Positions 1 through 10,626 of a stretch of 64,000 nt of DNA are shown piece by piece. Both the position numbers and the translations under genes were made by a program. The stretch is from Rosa chinensis (taxonomy: Eukaryota > Streptophyta > Magnoliopsida > Rosales > Rosaceae), in the NCBI RefSeq assembly GCF_002994745.2, contig NC_037094.1:2070001-2134000 (forward strand), written 5' to 3'. Numbering within the stretch: position 1 is the first letter of the stretch; each line of letters begins with the position of its first letter. Under the pieces are notes generated by a model. That model worked only from the letters and a program-made list of their open reading frames with translations. It was not told the DNA's origin and ran no database searches.

Positions 1-1140
1 AGATTTCAAACTCACCTATACAACAAACAACTCGATCTCACTACTATTGCATATGCATCGTCAATTTATTTGTTAGCATTTTATAGTCATTTATACAATA
101 TATGGGTAGAAAACTATGTCTATTTATTGCCGGAAAAAATATCAGACTTGAGGCAGCCACCTCTTCCGACTCACCTCAGATTCGACTATGATAATTTTAA
201 TCATTTTTATTTGAAATCTCTTCTCTCTCTTTGTTTGAAAGAAAAGAAAAGATTATGGCACCATACATCTCACATTCGATATGAAATCCCGTCATGTACT
301 TTTTTTTTCCATATAAATGGCAGCCTACATTGTCTCTACTATAGATAAGGAGGTCTTAGAATCAAAAAGTTTGATGGGAAGTAGACAAAGCATGTGGAGC
401 CCCAAAACCTTATCTTTGGGCTTATCCTAATCGTAGCCCACCACCATGAAAGTAAGCTTGTATATAAAAAGCAGGTACGGACTTGGAGATAACGAAAAAA
501 AAATCTGCCTCCTTTAGTTAGTGGACCAAAACGCGAATATGCGAACTCGACGGTCCATATTCCATCCCCTTGATTGAACAAATATCGTCTAGGTACATAG
601 ATTGTATTTTATGATAATTACCGTAAGATCATTGAGCTGGTTTTTGTCACAAACCACTTCAATTTGCAACTAGATTAATGGGATAAGTGGGGTGCCATTA
701 TTGTCTTGGAGTAGTTATTATGTGATTCTAGAGTGCCACACGGCATTAACAAATAGGATTGTCATATTTCGACAAAGACGGATACGGGCCAGTTTAGTAC
801 TGTTGTGTTTATAAGATAAGTTGGTTTATACTGTAATATGAGAATAAATAGTTGTTAAGTACAGCAGTCGAGTGCTTGGTAAATTAAATTTTTTTGAGTG
901 CTTGTGGGACCAAAAACAGTAACAAATTATTTTACTTAATTTGAAACTAAAAGTGTTACAATAATTATAAAAATAAAATAAAATAAAAACTGTTTCCATG
1001 AGTTAGGTTGAATGAGTTTCTGCTTTGAGATTTAAAAGAGTTATGACTTAAAATAATAATAATAATAATTTTATAAGACAAGTTATTGTCCATTACTATT
1101 AATTTAAGTTGCTCATAAGTTTTCCAAGCGCAGCTTACAC
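1..1140. other. intergenic DNA, no gene seen
   Basis: AT-rich sequence. The short open frames here lack family motifs, splice context or codon bias that I can recognise. A TAA-type run lies near 1055-1070. I see no RNA gene or mobile-element boundary before the target duplication at 1141. Confidence 0.5.
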
Positions 1141-1155
1141 AACGTAAAAAGAGAA

Positions 1156-2138
1156 GTATTCAAGGTTGAAAGTTGGACACGTTGGCTAGCGAGAAGGCTC
1201 AGAGCAATACGAAGCGACCCCGAGATTGTGAAACCTAGGGTTTCGTGTGGCGGCGGCAACCGTGCGGTGTCTAGACCAGAGCGACGACGTGCAGACGGAG
1301 CTACAGTTCCTTGGTCGGCGACGGCGGGTTCTTGGGATTGTTCGAAGACCCAATTTGAAGTGGTACTGCTCCAATTCGCGGCGGCTTTAGGCTGAGGAGT
1401 TCGAGGGTGTGGTGTGTTCGATCCAAGTGGTGCCGGGTTTGTGTGGGTACTGGAGTCTTGGCCGGTGTTTCATACAGATAAGGCGAGAGTCGTCGAGGTC
1501 GAGGTGGCGGGGTTCGGCGTCTGGCCATCTTCTACAGAGTTTGACAGGCTGTTTTGATCGGATATCTGATGCGGTGTTTAGGTTGGCTGCCGGATCAAAC
1601 GGCAGTGGAGGCAGCCTGCCAGCAGTGGCCTAGGGTTTCTGCCTATTGACTCGGGTTTAGGTTTGGGCCTTTGGGCCTGGGCTCAAGCTTGGGTTGATGG
1701 GCTCGAATCTGTGGCAACTTTCTGGGCTTGGGCTAATGAGGCAGGCAAGCCTTCCTAGGAGGCAAGGTTTGATTTGGGTTTGGGCCTATGGGCTTGGGCT
1801 CAAGTTGAGGCTAGATGGGCCCTAATGAATTAGGGTATTGAGTTTGTGTGAGGTTGGATAAACTTCTATGAGTCTTCTATGACGTTTCTAGTTTTTGCTT
1901 ATACCACAATTGCGTGATTGGCAAGTGAGGGCTAGTTGAATGATTTCTTTCCGTAAGAGGCGAGGTTTTTTCATTCTTATATAGGCTCGCTTAAATATGA
2001 ACGTCCGAGTGATCCTTAATGGTGTGCTTTAGCTTAGGTATGTTAATCAGGATTTTCTTGCAGGATTTCTTATGTAAGTTTTGGTAAACTACAGCTTTTT
2101 TGCTGTTGATTTAATGATATCAACTTCTATTTAAAAAA
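1156..2138 (+). mobile_element. LINE-like non-autonomous retroposon with 15-bp TSD
   Basis: A 983-bp insertion is bracketed by identical 15-bp direct repeats (AACGTAAAAAGAGAA at 1141-1155 and 2139-2153). It ends in a short A-run, the pattern left by target-primed reverse transcription. The left half is GC-rich (1200-1640). The right half has repeated GGGCTTGGGCT-type words (1660-1830) and a tail resembling plant L1 3' ends (GCTGTTGATTTAATGATATCA, then oligo-A). No reverse transcriptase or endonuclease frame is present, so it would need enzymes supplied in trans. An exact 15-bp TSD argues for a fairly young insertion. Class (LINE versus SINE-like) is inferred from length and tail. Confidence 0.72.
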
Positions 2139-2153
2139 AACGTAAAAAGAGAA

Positions 2154-3455
2154 ATTATTTGTAATATACTAATGAGTGACGAGTTTATTTAATGTAAATC
2201 AATTACAGTTCAGATAACAAAACACATAATGATACAGAATTATACGAGAAGCTATTATCAATTTTATTTTGATTTGAGAAAAGAATAATATTTCTAGGTA
2301 GTCTTTTCTGCGTGAGTGGTTTGGATGAGTTAATTATTTGGTTAAGCTCACAATTATCGATAAACAAGATGGGTTTGACCGTATAAAGAAAGGGAAATTT
2401 TAAAAAGATAGAGATAGGTTAAAATATCTATGAAAAATGCTAAACCAGTCACCAGCATGTGCGATGCCCTTTCGTTTTGATTCTAAAAGACAGCAGGAAT
2501 TGGCGGTTGGGTTGGGGGCCATGAGCCCATGAGATTGTGTTTAGTCACTTAATTATTCATGTTTAACTATTTCCATTTTGATTAAGGACAAATCACAAGG
2601 TATCTTTGTGCAATCAAATTCAAATGGTATTTGGTTACTCCAAATGGTAATGTATGATTTTTTGGATTATGGGCAAATCCATAATGAGATTTTGGAATCT
2701 TTGAGCGTACATACTGATTGGTATAGTTGTCATGCCACTTGTTTGGATGTTTGAGTGATTATAGACCATCTAATCTTATCTTGAATTATGGATTTCTTTT
2801 TTAGATAAAAAGCTTCATAGGCAATATTTTGTCACACAAACAAGTCATGTTCCATGTGCCACTTTATTGGTTTGTTTGTTGGTAGCAATTTATAGGTAGT
2901 GTTGATGTTGATCATCTCATTAAATCTAAATATCTTGTTTGCTTTGATCCATCAATCCCAAATTTTGGTTCATTTCAACATTCATTTGACTTAGCACATG
3001 AGTTCTTATTGTTTGGTGCATTATCATTATTATTATGGGTCAATTATCAATGACAAAACGTTACGAAAATTAACTAGATTTTTGGCAATCTTTATTTAGA
3101 TTTACTTATTTCAAAAGAAGAACTAATGAATAAGAAGCGTTGTAGGTATGAAAAATAGACGACTTACTACTTATCGTGTTATCTAATTTTTAAAACAACG
3201 AGAAAACACCTTTACTTTGTGATTTGTGGTCCACTACATTCAGATTCACTTCATATCAACGATCAAATAAACTTCTTTTCTATCTTTACTTGAAAATGAC
3301 TATAATATAAATATCATGTGTATCACTATTTTATTGACTGATCATATTACTCTAGTGATCCGCATGACCCAAGATTTCGATTTACTTACGAGAGAAGATA
3401 CCTTAACCAGACAGCATAAAACATGAAAAAGGTGCACTCAGACTATTAAAAATCC
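2154..3455. other. intergenic DNA upstream of the MYB gene
   Basis: About 1.3 kb of AT-rich sequence with no convincing reading frame or repeat structure. It probably contains distal promoter sequence of the MYB gene at 3804. Confidence 0.4.
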
Positions 3456-3461
3456 CACGTG
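3456..3461 (+). promoter_or_regulatory. G-box (CACGTG) in MYB promoter
   Basis: The core CACGTG sits in the context CCCACGTGTC, a good match to the ABA-responsive-element/G-box consensus bound by bZIP and bHLH factors. It lies about 345 bp upstream of the MYB start codon, within normal promoter distance. Function is inferred from motif and position only. Confidence 0.45.
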
Positions 3462-3679
3462 TCAAACGCAGCACAAGGGCCCACACCTTTACACCGCTTA
3501 ATCCACAATCCACATGCTACCACCAGCCTCCTTTTTTTTTTTTACCCTTTTACTTTTTTACTCCCGTAAGTCAATAAACAAAGCCAAAAAATAAAAACAA
3601 AAAAGGTAACAAAAATGGAATGACTGTTTACCTTTTTTGGGTAAAGTGTGAAATGGTGCTGATCCATTTTCGTCCCTCC

Positions 3680-3771
3680 CATATATATATATATATATAT
3701 AGGATTATTATAGGCCCAACTCAGCCTAATCTTTTTTCATCATTTCCAACTCCTCTCTCTCTCTCTCTCTC
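3680..3771 (+). promoter_or_regulatory. TA-rich core promoter and CT-rich leader of the MYB gene
   Basis: A (TA)n tract at about 3681-3702 may serve as a TATA region. A (TC)n run at 3753-3771 falls in the probable 5' UTR, 33 bp before the ATG. CT-rich leaders are common in plant genes. Both tracts are microsatellites and likely length-polymorphic. Confidence 0.4.
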
Positions 3772-3803
3772 GAAATCGTACGGCCTCAGATCCATCGCCG
3801 AAG

Positions 3804-5253
3804 ATGTCCTCCGGCACTTGCTCCACCACCGTCGATCCCGCCGCCGGCGCGGCCAAAGAGTTCATGCTGTTCGGCGTGCGCGTGGTGGTTGACTCCATGA
3901 GGAAGAGCGTCAGTCTCAACAATCTCTCGCAGTACGAACAGCCTACCGAGGCCTCCAACAACAACAATAACAGCTCCGGCGCCGGCGCCGGCAAGGAAGA
4001 CGCCGTCGCTGGTTACGTATCTGAGAACGACGTCGTTCACAATTCTGGCGGGAACCGCGAGCGCGAACGCAAGCGAGGTTAGTCGGTTTTCTCTGATCTA
4101 ATGATCTCCTCTGATCAATCAATCAGTCGCTTAGAGTTTGAATTTTTCTGTGAGCAATTGGTTTGCATGTGCCATGTAATTGTTGATGGATCCATGATCG
4201 GATTAGTGATTTGTTGTTGAAATTTTTGTGTGAATTTGGTTGATCAGGAGTTCCGTGGACGGAGGATGAGCACAAGCTATTTCTGCTTGGATTGCAGAAA
4301 GTAGGGAAAGGAGATTGGAGAGGGATCTCAAGGAACTATGTCAAGACTCGCACGCCGACTCAGGTGGCTAGCCATGCTCAGAAGTACTTTCTCCGCCGGA
4401 GCAACCACAATCGCCGCCGCCGCAGATCTAGCCTATTTGATATCACCACCGATTCGGTAACAAATCCATTCTCTTTTCACTTTACAAGACAATCCAATTT
4501 ATTTTGTGTTGGTAATTGGAGCTGAAGATGTTTTATCTGGAGTTTTGAACTGGATTGGGTATTGAAAGTGGTTGTCTAGAGAGATAAATTTGTGAAATTT
4601 GTATCATATCTGTTTTTATTACCTTACAATCGGATTATTTACTGGTGATCTGCTCAATATTTGACTTACTATGTGGTTAATGGTTATGGTTGGTTAAATG
4701 CTTGAACAAAAAGTTGATTAGTAGTCTCTTGTGTGCATGTTATTATTTTGATTGTATAGTTAGTGTTTAATTTCATTAGACAATTAAGCTTATCATTAAA
4801 ACCACATGTTATGTTTGTTAGGTCCCTGCAACTCCAATGGAAGAAGAGCAAGTACATCATCAAGATAACACATCTCACCTGCACTCGTTGCCACCACCTC
4901 CACCACAATCCGAATCTTGCAATCCTAATGGATTTTCGATGGTGCCAATTTTTCCAATGAACGTAGGTCCAGCTGTTGTACAAGTCGCCACTAAGAAACC
5001 AACAGGAAATCTAAAACTGGGACAAGGAAATCCGGGGTGTCCTTCCCCTAAGATCGTCCATCCAGTTGCTCTGCACTCGGCCCCTCATGCTACAGAAGCA
5101 TCTGATCTAAACTTGAATGCGACAATCGACACATCGCCTCTAGCTCTCAACCTCTCCTTGTCAATGAACTCGAGGGAATCATCGTCAAGGCATTCGGCTT
5201 TCCAAGCAATGTCAAGCTTCGGCAATGGGGACAACATCATCAGTGTTGCTTGA
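3804..5253 (+). CDS. SHAQKYF-class 1R-MYB transcription factor
   Basis: Three exons: 3804-4077, 4248-4456 and 4822-5253, all with GT-AG introns and joining in frame to 304 codons. The single MYB repeat begins near residue 92 (PWTEDEH) and ends in SHAQKYF at 133-139, the signature of the plant MYB-related group that binds I-box/TATCC-like elements. A basic run of arginines follows (147-151). Exon 1 carries LFGVRV at 22-27, matching the R/KLFGV repression motif. The C-terminus has LNLSL at 270-274, an LxLxL EAR motif, so a nuclear transcriptional repressor is likely. There is no N-terminal zinc knuckle, which separates it from the KUA1/MYBH-type members. The family call is firm; the exact orthologue is not. 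Confidence 0.9.
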
Positions 5254-5996
5254 GAATGTTGTATTTTGTGGACTTGGTTTATAATTTAGAGCATTTGGGT
5301 TAAGATAAAAAAGCTATCCCAAGATTGACAGGGTAAATTAGGTGACTGAATTTGTTCCTCTAGTTTGTTGTACAGACCCTTGAGATAATGTTATGTTATG
5401 CCCTCCTGTTCTTGTTGTTTTGTGCTAATACCTCTTGGAATCTTCTCCTTGTTTCGAGTGGCTGTGTTTGTTAGTAGCTGCTGATATAACTGAAAATAAC
5501 AGGTGCCCTGCTCATTATTGTTGTTGGTGGCTGGGTGGGCCTGATATGAAATGACTAGTGGTTTCTATTGCTATAAGTGGAAAAATATCAAGTTGGGTTT
5601 TGGTGGCAAATAAGAGTTGTGTGAATGTGTGATTGTGAATTGAATCTGGTCAGGTCCGCAATTATGGATGATGGTTGTTGTAGCATCATTATATATAAAA
5701 TACATTATACACATCTTATGGGCAATACCTTATCAGAGTGGTTAAAAGACTTTTAGAGGTGACATCTTTCATCTTTGTGTAGTGGGTCGGCTTCTGCCTC
5801 AAGAAAAATGGTTGATTTCATCAACCCTTTTTTGACTAGGATTGGAACTTTACTGAGGATGGATGAAAACACAGTTGTTGAAAGTGACAACGCTTATCAA
5901 AATTGTTACTTGTGCTGGGAGTTGGCTGCTTCAAAGTTCAAAAGCACAAGAGACCGAAGTTTCCGGCTTGTAAAAACCTTTTGGGGTTGCGACTAA
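5254..5996. other. 3' flank of the MYB gene
   Basis: Contains the likely 3' UTR (to about 5480) and T-rich downstream DNA. I see no further gene. A 73-codon frame at 5775-5996 has no recognisable motif and is not annotated. Confidence 0.4.
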
Positions 5997-6005
5997 TTCG
6001 GCTAT

Positions 6006-6171
6006 CAGTCCCGATCACCTGGTCAGTTTGCACACTTACCGTCCGATTGAAATCGGACGGTTGATAGATATTTAGATTTTGGGAAAAGAGATCTGTCAAC
6101 CGTCGGATTGAAATCGGACGGTAAGTGTGCAAATGATCCCTAGTCAGTTGCTGACCAAGTGATCAGGATCG
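6006..6171. mobile_element. MITE with 9-bp TSD and internal palindromes
   Basis: A 166-bp insertion is flanked by exact 9-bp repeats TTCGGCTAT (5997-6005 and 6172-6180). The ends are imperfect inverted repeats: the left CAGTCCCGATCACCTGGTCAG pairs with the reverse complement of the right end, which has extra bases before the match resumes at TTTGCACACTTACCGTCCGA. Two internal near-palindromes (about 6038-6061 and 6099-6121, ACCGTC...GACGGT) allow cruciform folding. A 9-bp TSD fits a Mutator-derived MITE. There is no coding capacity. Confidence 0.75.
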
Positions 6172-6180
6172 TTCGGCTAT

Positions 6181-6799
6181 TATGCCCATCTTTTGCTGGA
6201 ATTTATCTCACACATCTAGAAAATGCTGTAACAAGCTTTCCTCCAGCTTTTTTTTTTTCTTTCCCAAAAATGTTTCTGTTTTACAAATTACAATTCACAA
6301 AAATTGTAGGGTGTCTCTGTTTTACAATTACTCAAAATACGCTTATGCAAAATCTCTTTCACTAGTTGAAAGAACAGAAGGAATTACTAGCTTAGTTTTG
6401 GTTTAGGTTCTGGTTTCTAATAATGAAGTTAAAAAAAAGGCCGAAACATAATAGGAAGTTATGATCAAAGGGAAATTCTTGCTGAAGGGAGCTCTATTTA
6501 CCCCTTTTCTTCTCTGCAGCTGTCGAGGTGCATGAAACAAACAGATTGAAGATGGATGCTTAAAACAAGCAAACCAAGACAGATCGACGTTTAGAGCATG
6601 AAACACCAGAGATACACAAGTCGTTAAACAAATGAAGCTAAGCAAAAGGTCCGTCCATGGAAACGAAAAGGAAAATACATCAGTGAATCTTATTTGTCTT
6701 AATGAGAATTTTCTCATAGTTAACACGAGTTGTCAAAGTGATAGTCCTCAAGATGATAGATATACATGAAATATGACATGTATGAGCCCTACACTGAAA
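6181..6799. other. downstream flank of the F-box gene
   Basis: Intergenic DNA between the MITE and the stop codon of the minus-strand F-box gene. Part is presumably that gene's 3' UTR. No other feature is supported. Confidence 0.4.
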
Positions 6800-9229
6800 T
6801 TAGTAACAGTAATTACAAGGAAGCTCTGGTCGCCTCCTAAGAAGATGAAGGGTTTGACAAGTAATTAACGTGTCAAAGCCAAAAATACGCTCATCAGGTC
6901 TGGCCACCGCTTTACGTTTCTTATTCTCTAAATCAAACCAGAAAGTGTTCCCGAAGTGATTTGAGAAAAGAACCATTTTACCACACTCAGAAAGCATCAA
7001 CGGCTGGCAGGAAAATAACTCGGGCAATTCCTTGGTAGAATAAAGTTTAGTCCATGATTCGGCAACTCCATTTTCCTTCAAAATCCAAGCATCCAGGAGA
7101 TCACATTGGAATCGAAAACATAAGCACCCTCCCAAAACTTGCAAAAACAAACAGTGCCTGTTTTTACGCTCGTCCTTTGAATTTGCACAGCGACATGGAT
7201 AATTATAATCAGGGGTAGAAAACCAGTGATACTCTTCAGTTGTGAGATGAAGGGTTAGAACTATCATCCCTCTTACACTTTCACCACGTAATCTCATCAA
7301 CCAATGTAAAGCACCGTCAACACAAACCCCTATAGAGGCAAGTTCAAAATCTTTGTTAAGATGAGCAGGCAAGTCTTGGATCCTTTTCCATGAGTGCGAT
7401 TTTAGACTGTAGACCTGCACTTCCGAACTTGTAACAACACCACTCCGATGATGATCCTCAAACTGTGCCAATCGCACAAATTTATAATCGTCGTTAACTG
7501 AATCATACCCTAATCCATAAAAGGTTTCCCTCTTCGTGAATTTACTGAAGGCTGACAAGGGAATCTTCTTGAACTTTTGTATTGTTGGATTCCACAAACC
7601 AAAGTCTTCATATTCATTGACATCCCTAGACCATCCAGAAATGCAAAGCAAACCATTACAGTAACCTAAGATGTTTGCTCTTTGCTGAACCTGTTTTGAT
7701 CGATGCTTAACTTTCACAACTCTACCCTTTGTGTTATTGTTGAACAAGGCCACTGGATAAAAGTCATGATCTGATAGATGTGCAGATGAAAGAATATAAA
7801 AGGTGGGATCCAAAGAGTTGATGATCTTGATGGAGAGATGGAGATGCAGTTTGGCCAATTGTGGGTCTTGGATGGCAGCATTCCATGCTTTAGAAACGCA
7901 CGTGAGTCTAATCAAATCTTTGGTTGACAGCCTTGCAAGGATATCAAAGATCAACTCTTGTGGGATGTCTGATGTGCCGAAAAGGCTGCATTGCTTTGTT
8001 TCTTCTAATTCATTTGTTGAAACAACACCTTGTTCTTCCTGTTGCATGGACCTAGTAGTGATCACTCTCTCTTCTTCTTTGGGTTCAATATCATCAACAT
8101 CGGCAGTCAAGCAGTAACTTAAACAAATGAAATTAGAGTCGGGGGTGTCCACTTCACAAATAGTTGAATGTAAGGTCTTGATATGCCTTCCTCCTCCTTC
8201 GACCACAACCTGAAACCTGGTGATGCAAAATTCTTGACGACCAGTTCTACTACGTTGGAAGAAATTTTGGACAAGACAAAAATCCAAGTTCCCCAAATGA
8301 ACCAAATACCCTTCTTTCTTTCCTTTTGTCCCCAACCTAATCTCCAAGCCTTTCAAAACGGATTCTGGGCTTACATAGAAAGTAACATCACCATCCTCAT
8401 CTAAATCCCACCAAAAGTTGAATGCCACTACACTACTACATGAATAGTTAAAGGTATAGATAGTATCACCTAAAACCACGGCCCTCCCCCGGCCGACTGA
8501 ACCATTCGTTAAACGATATTGAGTAGGCGGCCACACTTTGACTTTATGCCATTGTTTTCTGGTCACATCAAAAGCCCATTGTTTTCTGGTCACATTGAAT
8601 GCCACGTATTCCTTATGGTGGTCTGCTGTGAACAGAATAAAACTGGAACAGACGGCATAACCTATTATTCTAATCTCTTTCCGGTGATTATAACCTGGAA
8701 AAGGAGGGAGGGATTCCCAACAATTAGTAGCAGGATCATATCGCTCAAAGGCCGGGGTTGGGATCTCCGGCCAGCATTCTGGATTCGCAAGAAGATAAAG
8801 CTTACCAAAGGCGGAAATAACAGTTGCTGATGGCTTATGTGCTTGAGGTGACTTGAATGGGACCAATGACTTCGCCTCCGTGTCCAAAACATATCCATAG
8901 CAGAGTGCGGATGTTGAGTTGGTAGTGGTCTCTTTGTTATGCATTTTAGAATTGCTTTCGTTTAGCCATAGGTATAACTTGGAGCGGCTGAAGAACCTTG
9001 CAGTTGCCAAGTTTGAATGCTCCGGTACCACTATACCTTTGTCATCAAACAACTTGACCACCGGCTCAAGTAGCTGGCGGCGTTTTTTATGAGTTGCTGC
9101 TAATCTTCCTCCTCCGCCTACGACGCCTATAACTTCTCCTCCAGGTTGGATTTTCACTTCATATAGGGCACTATATGAGCCGTCATCAGAATGCGCCACC
9201 ATAAAAACAGATTTAGGTTTCCCTTCCAT
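6800..9229 (-). CDS. kelch-like / F-box (CPR1-type) composite protein
   Basis: One uninterrupted 809-codon frame. Residues 1 to about 390 resemble a kelch/galactose-oxidase-like module (for example FERYDPATNCWESLPPFPG) and match the pseudogene at 10435-20999. Residues 421-465 are an F-box (DIPQELIFDILARLSTKDLI), followed by an F-box-associated interaction domain of the CPR1/CPR30 type to about 790. F-box proteins are the substrate receptors of SCF ubiquitin ligases; CPR1 in Arabidopsis targets NLR receptors, but the target here is unknown. The domain order is unusual: the F-box normally leads and the substrate domain follows. A 9-codon tandem duplication (FNVTRKQWA/FDVTRKQWH) lies near 8548-8601. 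Two neighbouring genes fused in one frame is a real alternative. A short intron remnant seems to be read through near 8098-8140. Confidence 0.75.
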   Translation of the reverse strand: MEGKPKSVFMVAHSDDGSYSALYEVKIQPGGEVIGVVGGGGRLAATHKKRRQLLEPVVKLFDDKGIVVPEHSNLATARFFSRSKLYLWLNESNSKMHNKETTTNSTSALCYGYVLDTEAKSLVPFKSPQAHKPSATVISAFGKLYLLANPECWPEIPTPAFERYDPATNCWESLPPFPGYNHRKEIRIIGYAVCSSFILFTADHHKEYVAFNVTRKQWAFDVTRKQWHKVKVWPPTQYRLTNGSVGRGRAVVLGDTIYTFNYSCSSVVAFNFWWDLDEDGDVTFYVSPESVLKGLEIRLGTKGKKEGYLVHLGNLDFCLVQNFFQRSRTGRQEFCITRFQVVVEGGGRHIKTLHSTICEVDTPDSNFICLSYCLTADVDDIEPKEEERVITTRSMQQEEQGVVSTNELEETKQCSLFGTSDIPQELIFDILARLSTKDLIRLTCVSKAWNAAIQDPQLAKLHLHLSIKIINSLDPTFYILSSAHLSDHDFYPVALFNNNTKGRVVKVKHRSKQVQQRANILGYCNGLLCISGWSRDVNEYEDFGLWNPTIQKFKKIPLSAFSKFTKRETFYGLGYDSVNDDYKFVRLAQFEDHHRSGVVTSSEVQVYSLKSHSWKRIQDLPAHLNKDFELASIGVCVDGALHWLMRLRGESVRGMIVLTLHLTTEEYHWFSTPDYNYPCRCANSKDERKNRHCLFLQVLGGCLCFRFQCDLLDAWILKENGVAESWTKLYSTKELPELFSCQPLMLSECGKMVLFSNHFGNTFWFDLENKKRKAVARPDERIFGFDTLITCQTLHLLRRRPELPCNYCY

Positions 9230-9336
9230 GGCTGTTTTGAATCAAGTTTTATTTCGATTCAATACCTAGTTTGAGAGAATTAAGGCTTCCTTCTCAATGT
9301 TGATCGATATTATGATTGAGATGATGATGGCAAAGT

Positions 9337-9339
<3 letters not shown>

Positions 9340-9381
<42 letters not shown>
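9340..9381. repeat. (AT)n microsatellite
   Basis: About 21 TA units lie 110-150 bp upstream of the F-box gene start, at the left edge of the fold-back element that follows. The tract may act as, or have expanded from, promoter TATA sequence. Confidence 0.85.
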
Positions 9382-9382
<1 letters not shown>

Positions 9383-9383
<1 letters not shown>

Positions 9384-9790
9384 TTCTTTCTAGTGAGAGA
9401 TACTTTTTTTTTTTTTTTTTTTTTTTTAGGGATAAAACATTAGACTAACTTTCCAATAATATTTTTGCATTTCAACCGTTCAATTTTTAGGTCCTAATGT
9501 GTAGATCACCTCTGCAAATTTTTAGCAAAATCGGCGATCGTTAAAGCATTCAAAATGGCAATTTAAGATTATAAGTATGAACGGTTCAAGTTTGACAGAT
9601 TTGGTTTGTCCACTGATTTAATCTAGTTTGATACCTTAACAATCACCGATTTAGCTGAAAATTTGCAGAAATGATCTATACATTAGGACCTAAAAGCTGA
9701 ACGGTTGAGATGACGAAATGTGATTGAAAAGTTAGTCTAATGTCCTATCCCTAGAAAAATAAAAAAAAGGAATCCTCTAGTGGAAGGGAT
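9383..9790. mobile_element. fold-back MITE with long inverted arms
   Basis: Two arms of roughly 170-200 bp are inverted copies. Left arm words such as GGGATAAAACATTAGACTAA and AGGTCCTAATGTGTAGATCA recur, slightly diverged, as reverse complements near 9735-9760 and 9670-9690. The outer ends (GTTCTTTCTAGTGAGAGAT versus reverse complement ATCCCTTCCACTAGAGGAT) also match loosely. A long T-run follows the left end. I could not find a convincing target duplication, because the left end abuts the (AT)n tract. No transposase is encoded. Confidence 0.65.
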
Positions 9791-10434
9791 TTAAATATAG
9801 AAAATTACACATAAGTGTCATTTTGAAACTTTTAAATATTAGGTTATCCTAAATTCCTAACATAATGAGGATTTACATATGCTTGCAAAAAAAAAAAACA
9901 GAGACTTGACACTAAAAACCCTAAACCCTACAGATTTGCAGCACTCGATCGTCCTGATATCAAGTTTAGGGTTTAGCCTGCGGAGGCCACAAAGGAGGTT
10001 TAGAGTAGTACTTAGAAGCTCTGCTCTGCCTTGTAGAGAACGCCATCCGTTGGTAAGAATCCTCGCATCCATCTTTCTTCGCATTCCTAAATATATTAAG
10101 CATAAGGTTAACTAGAGTGATTATGATTTCCCCATATTCCTAAAGAATTTTCTTTTGTTCTCTCTCTACCTTGTCTTATAATCATTACTGATCATGAAGC
10201 TCTAAGTTTTGAATCGAGTCTAGGATTACTTGTTGCCCTACTAAATTGCTAGGTAAATATGCCAACTTTTGTATGCATGCTCTAATTCAATTCATGTTTT
10301 ACTCTTTCATTTCAATTAAGAATGTATTTTCTCGATCAATGTATTGCTTTGACCTTATTTGGTTCTTCGCTCGTCCTCTCTCTGCTATACTCTATAGGTA
10401 CCTGCAATTGATAATACTAGCTAGGGAGTATACC
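9791..10434 (+). promoter_or_regulatory. promoter/leader of the kelch-like pseudogene, with telo-boxes
   Basis: Telo-box words occur on both strands: AAACCCTAAACCCTAC at about 9917-9931 and TTTAGGGTTT at about 9965-9974. Such boxes are common in promoters and leaders of plant growth-related genes. A GT donor-like site after CATCCGTTG (about 10052) suggests a non-coding 5' exon, but this is weak. Confidence 0.4.
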
Positions 10435-10626
10435 ATGGAGGTAGGGGAAGCTAGATCTGTATATATACTAGTGAGTTATACTGCTGTAAAATATACAAGT
10501 GGGTTATATGAAGTTAAAGTTGAAGAAGAATGATCAGGAAAAGTTATGGGAGAAAAGCATGAATTACTTAACCCTGTAGCAAACTTCTTCGATAAAACCA
10601 AGTTTGAGGTCCCGGACTATTTTGTT

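Noticed and set aside
4684..4983. Minus-strand frame over MYB intron 2 and exon 3
   Set aside because: Overlaps the confirmed MYB exon and has no motif of its own.
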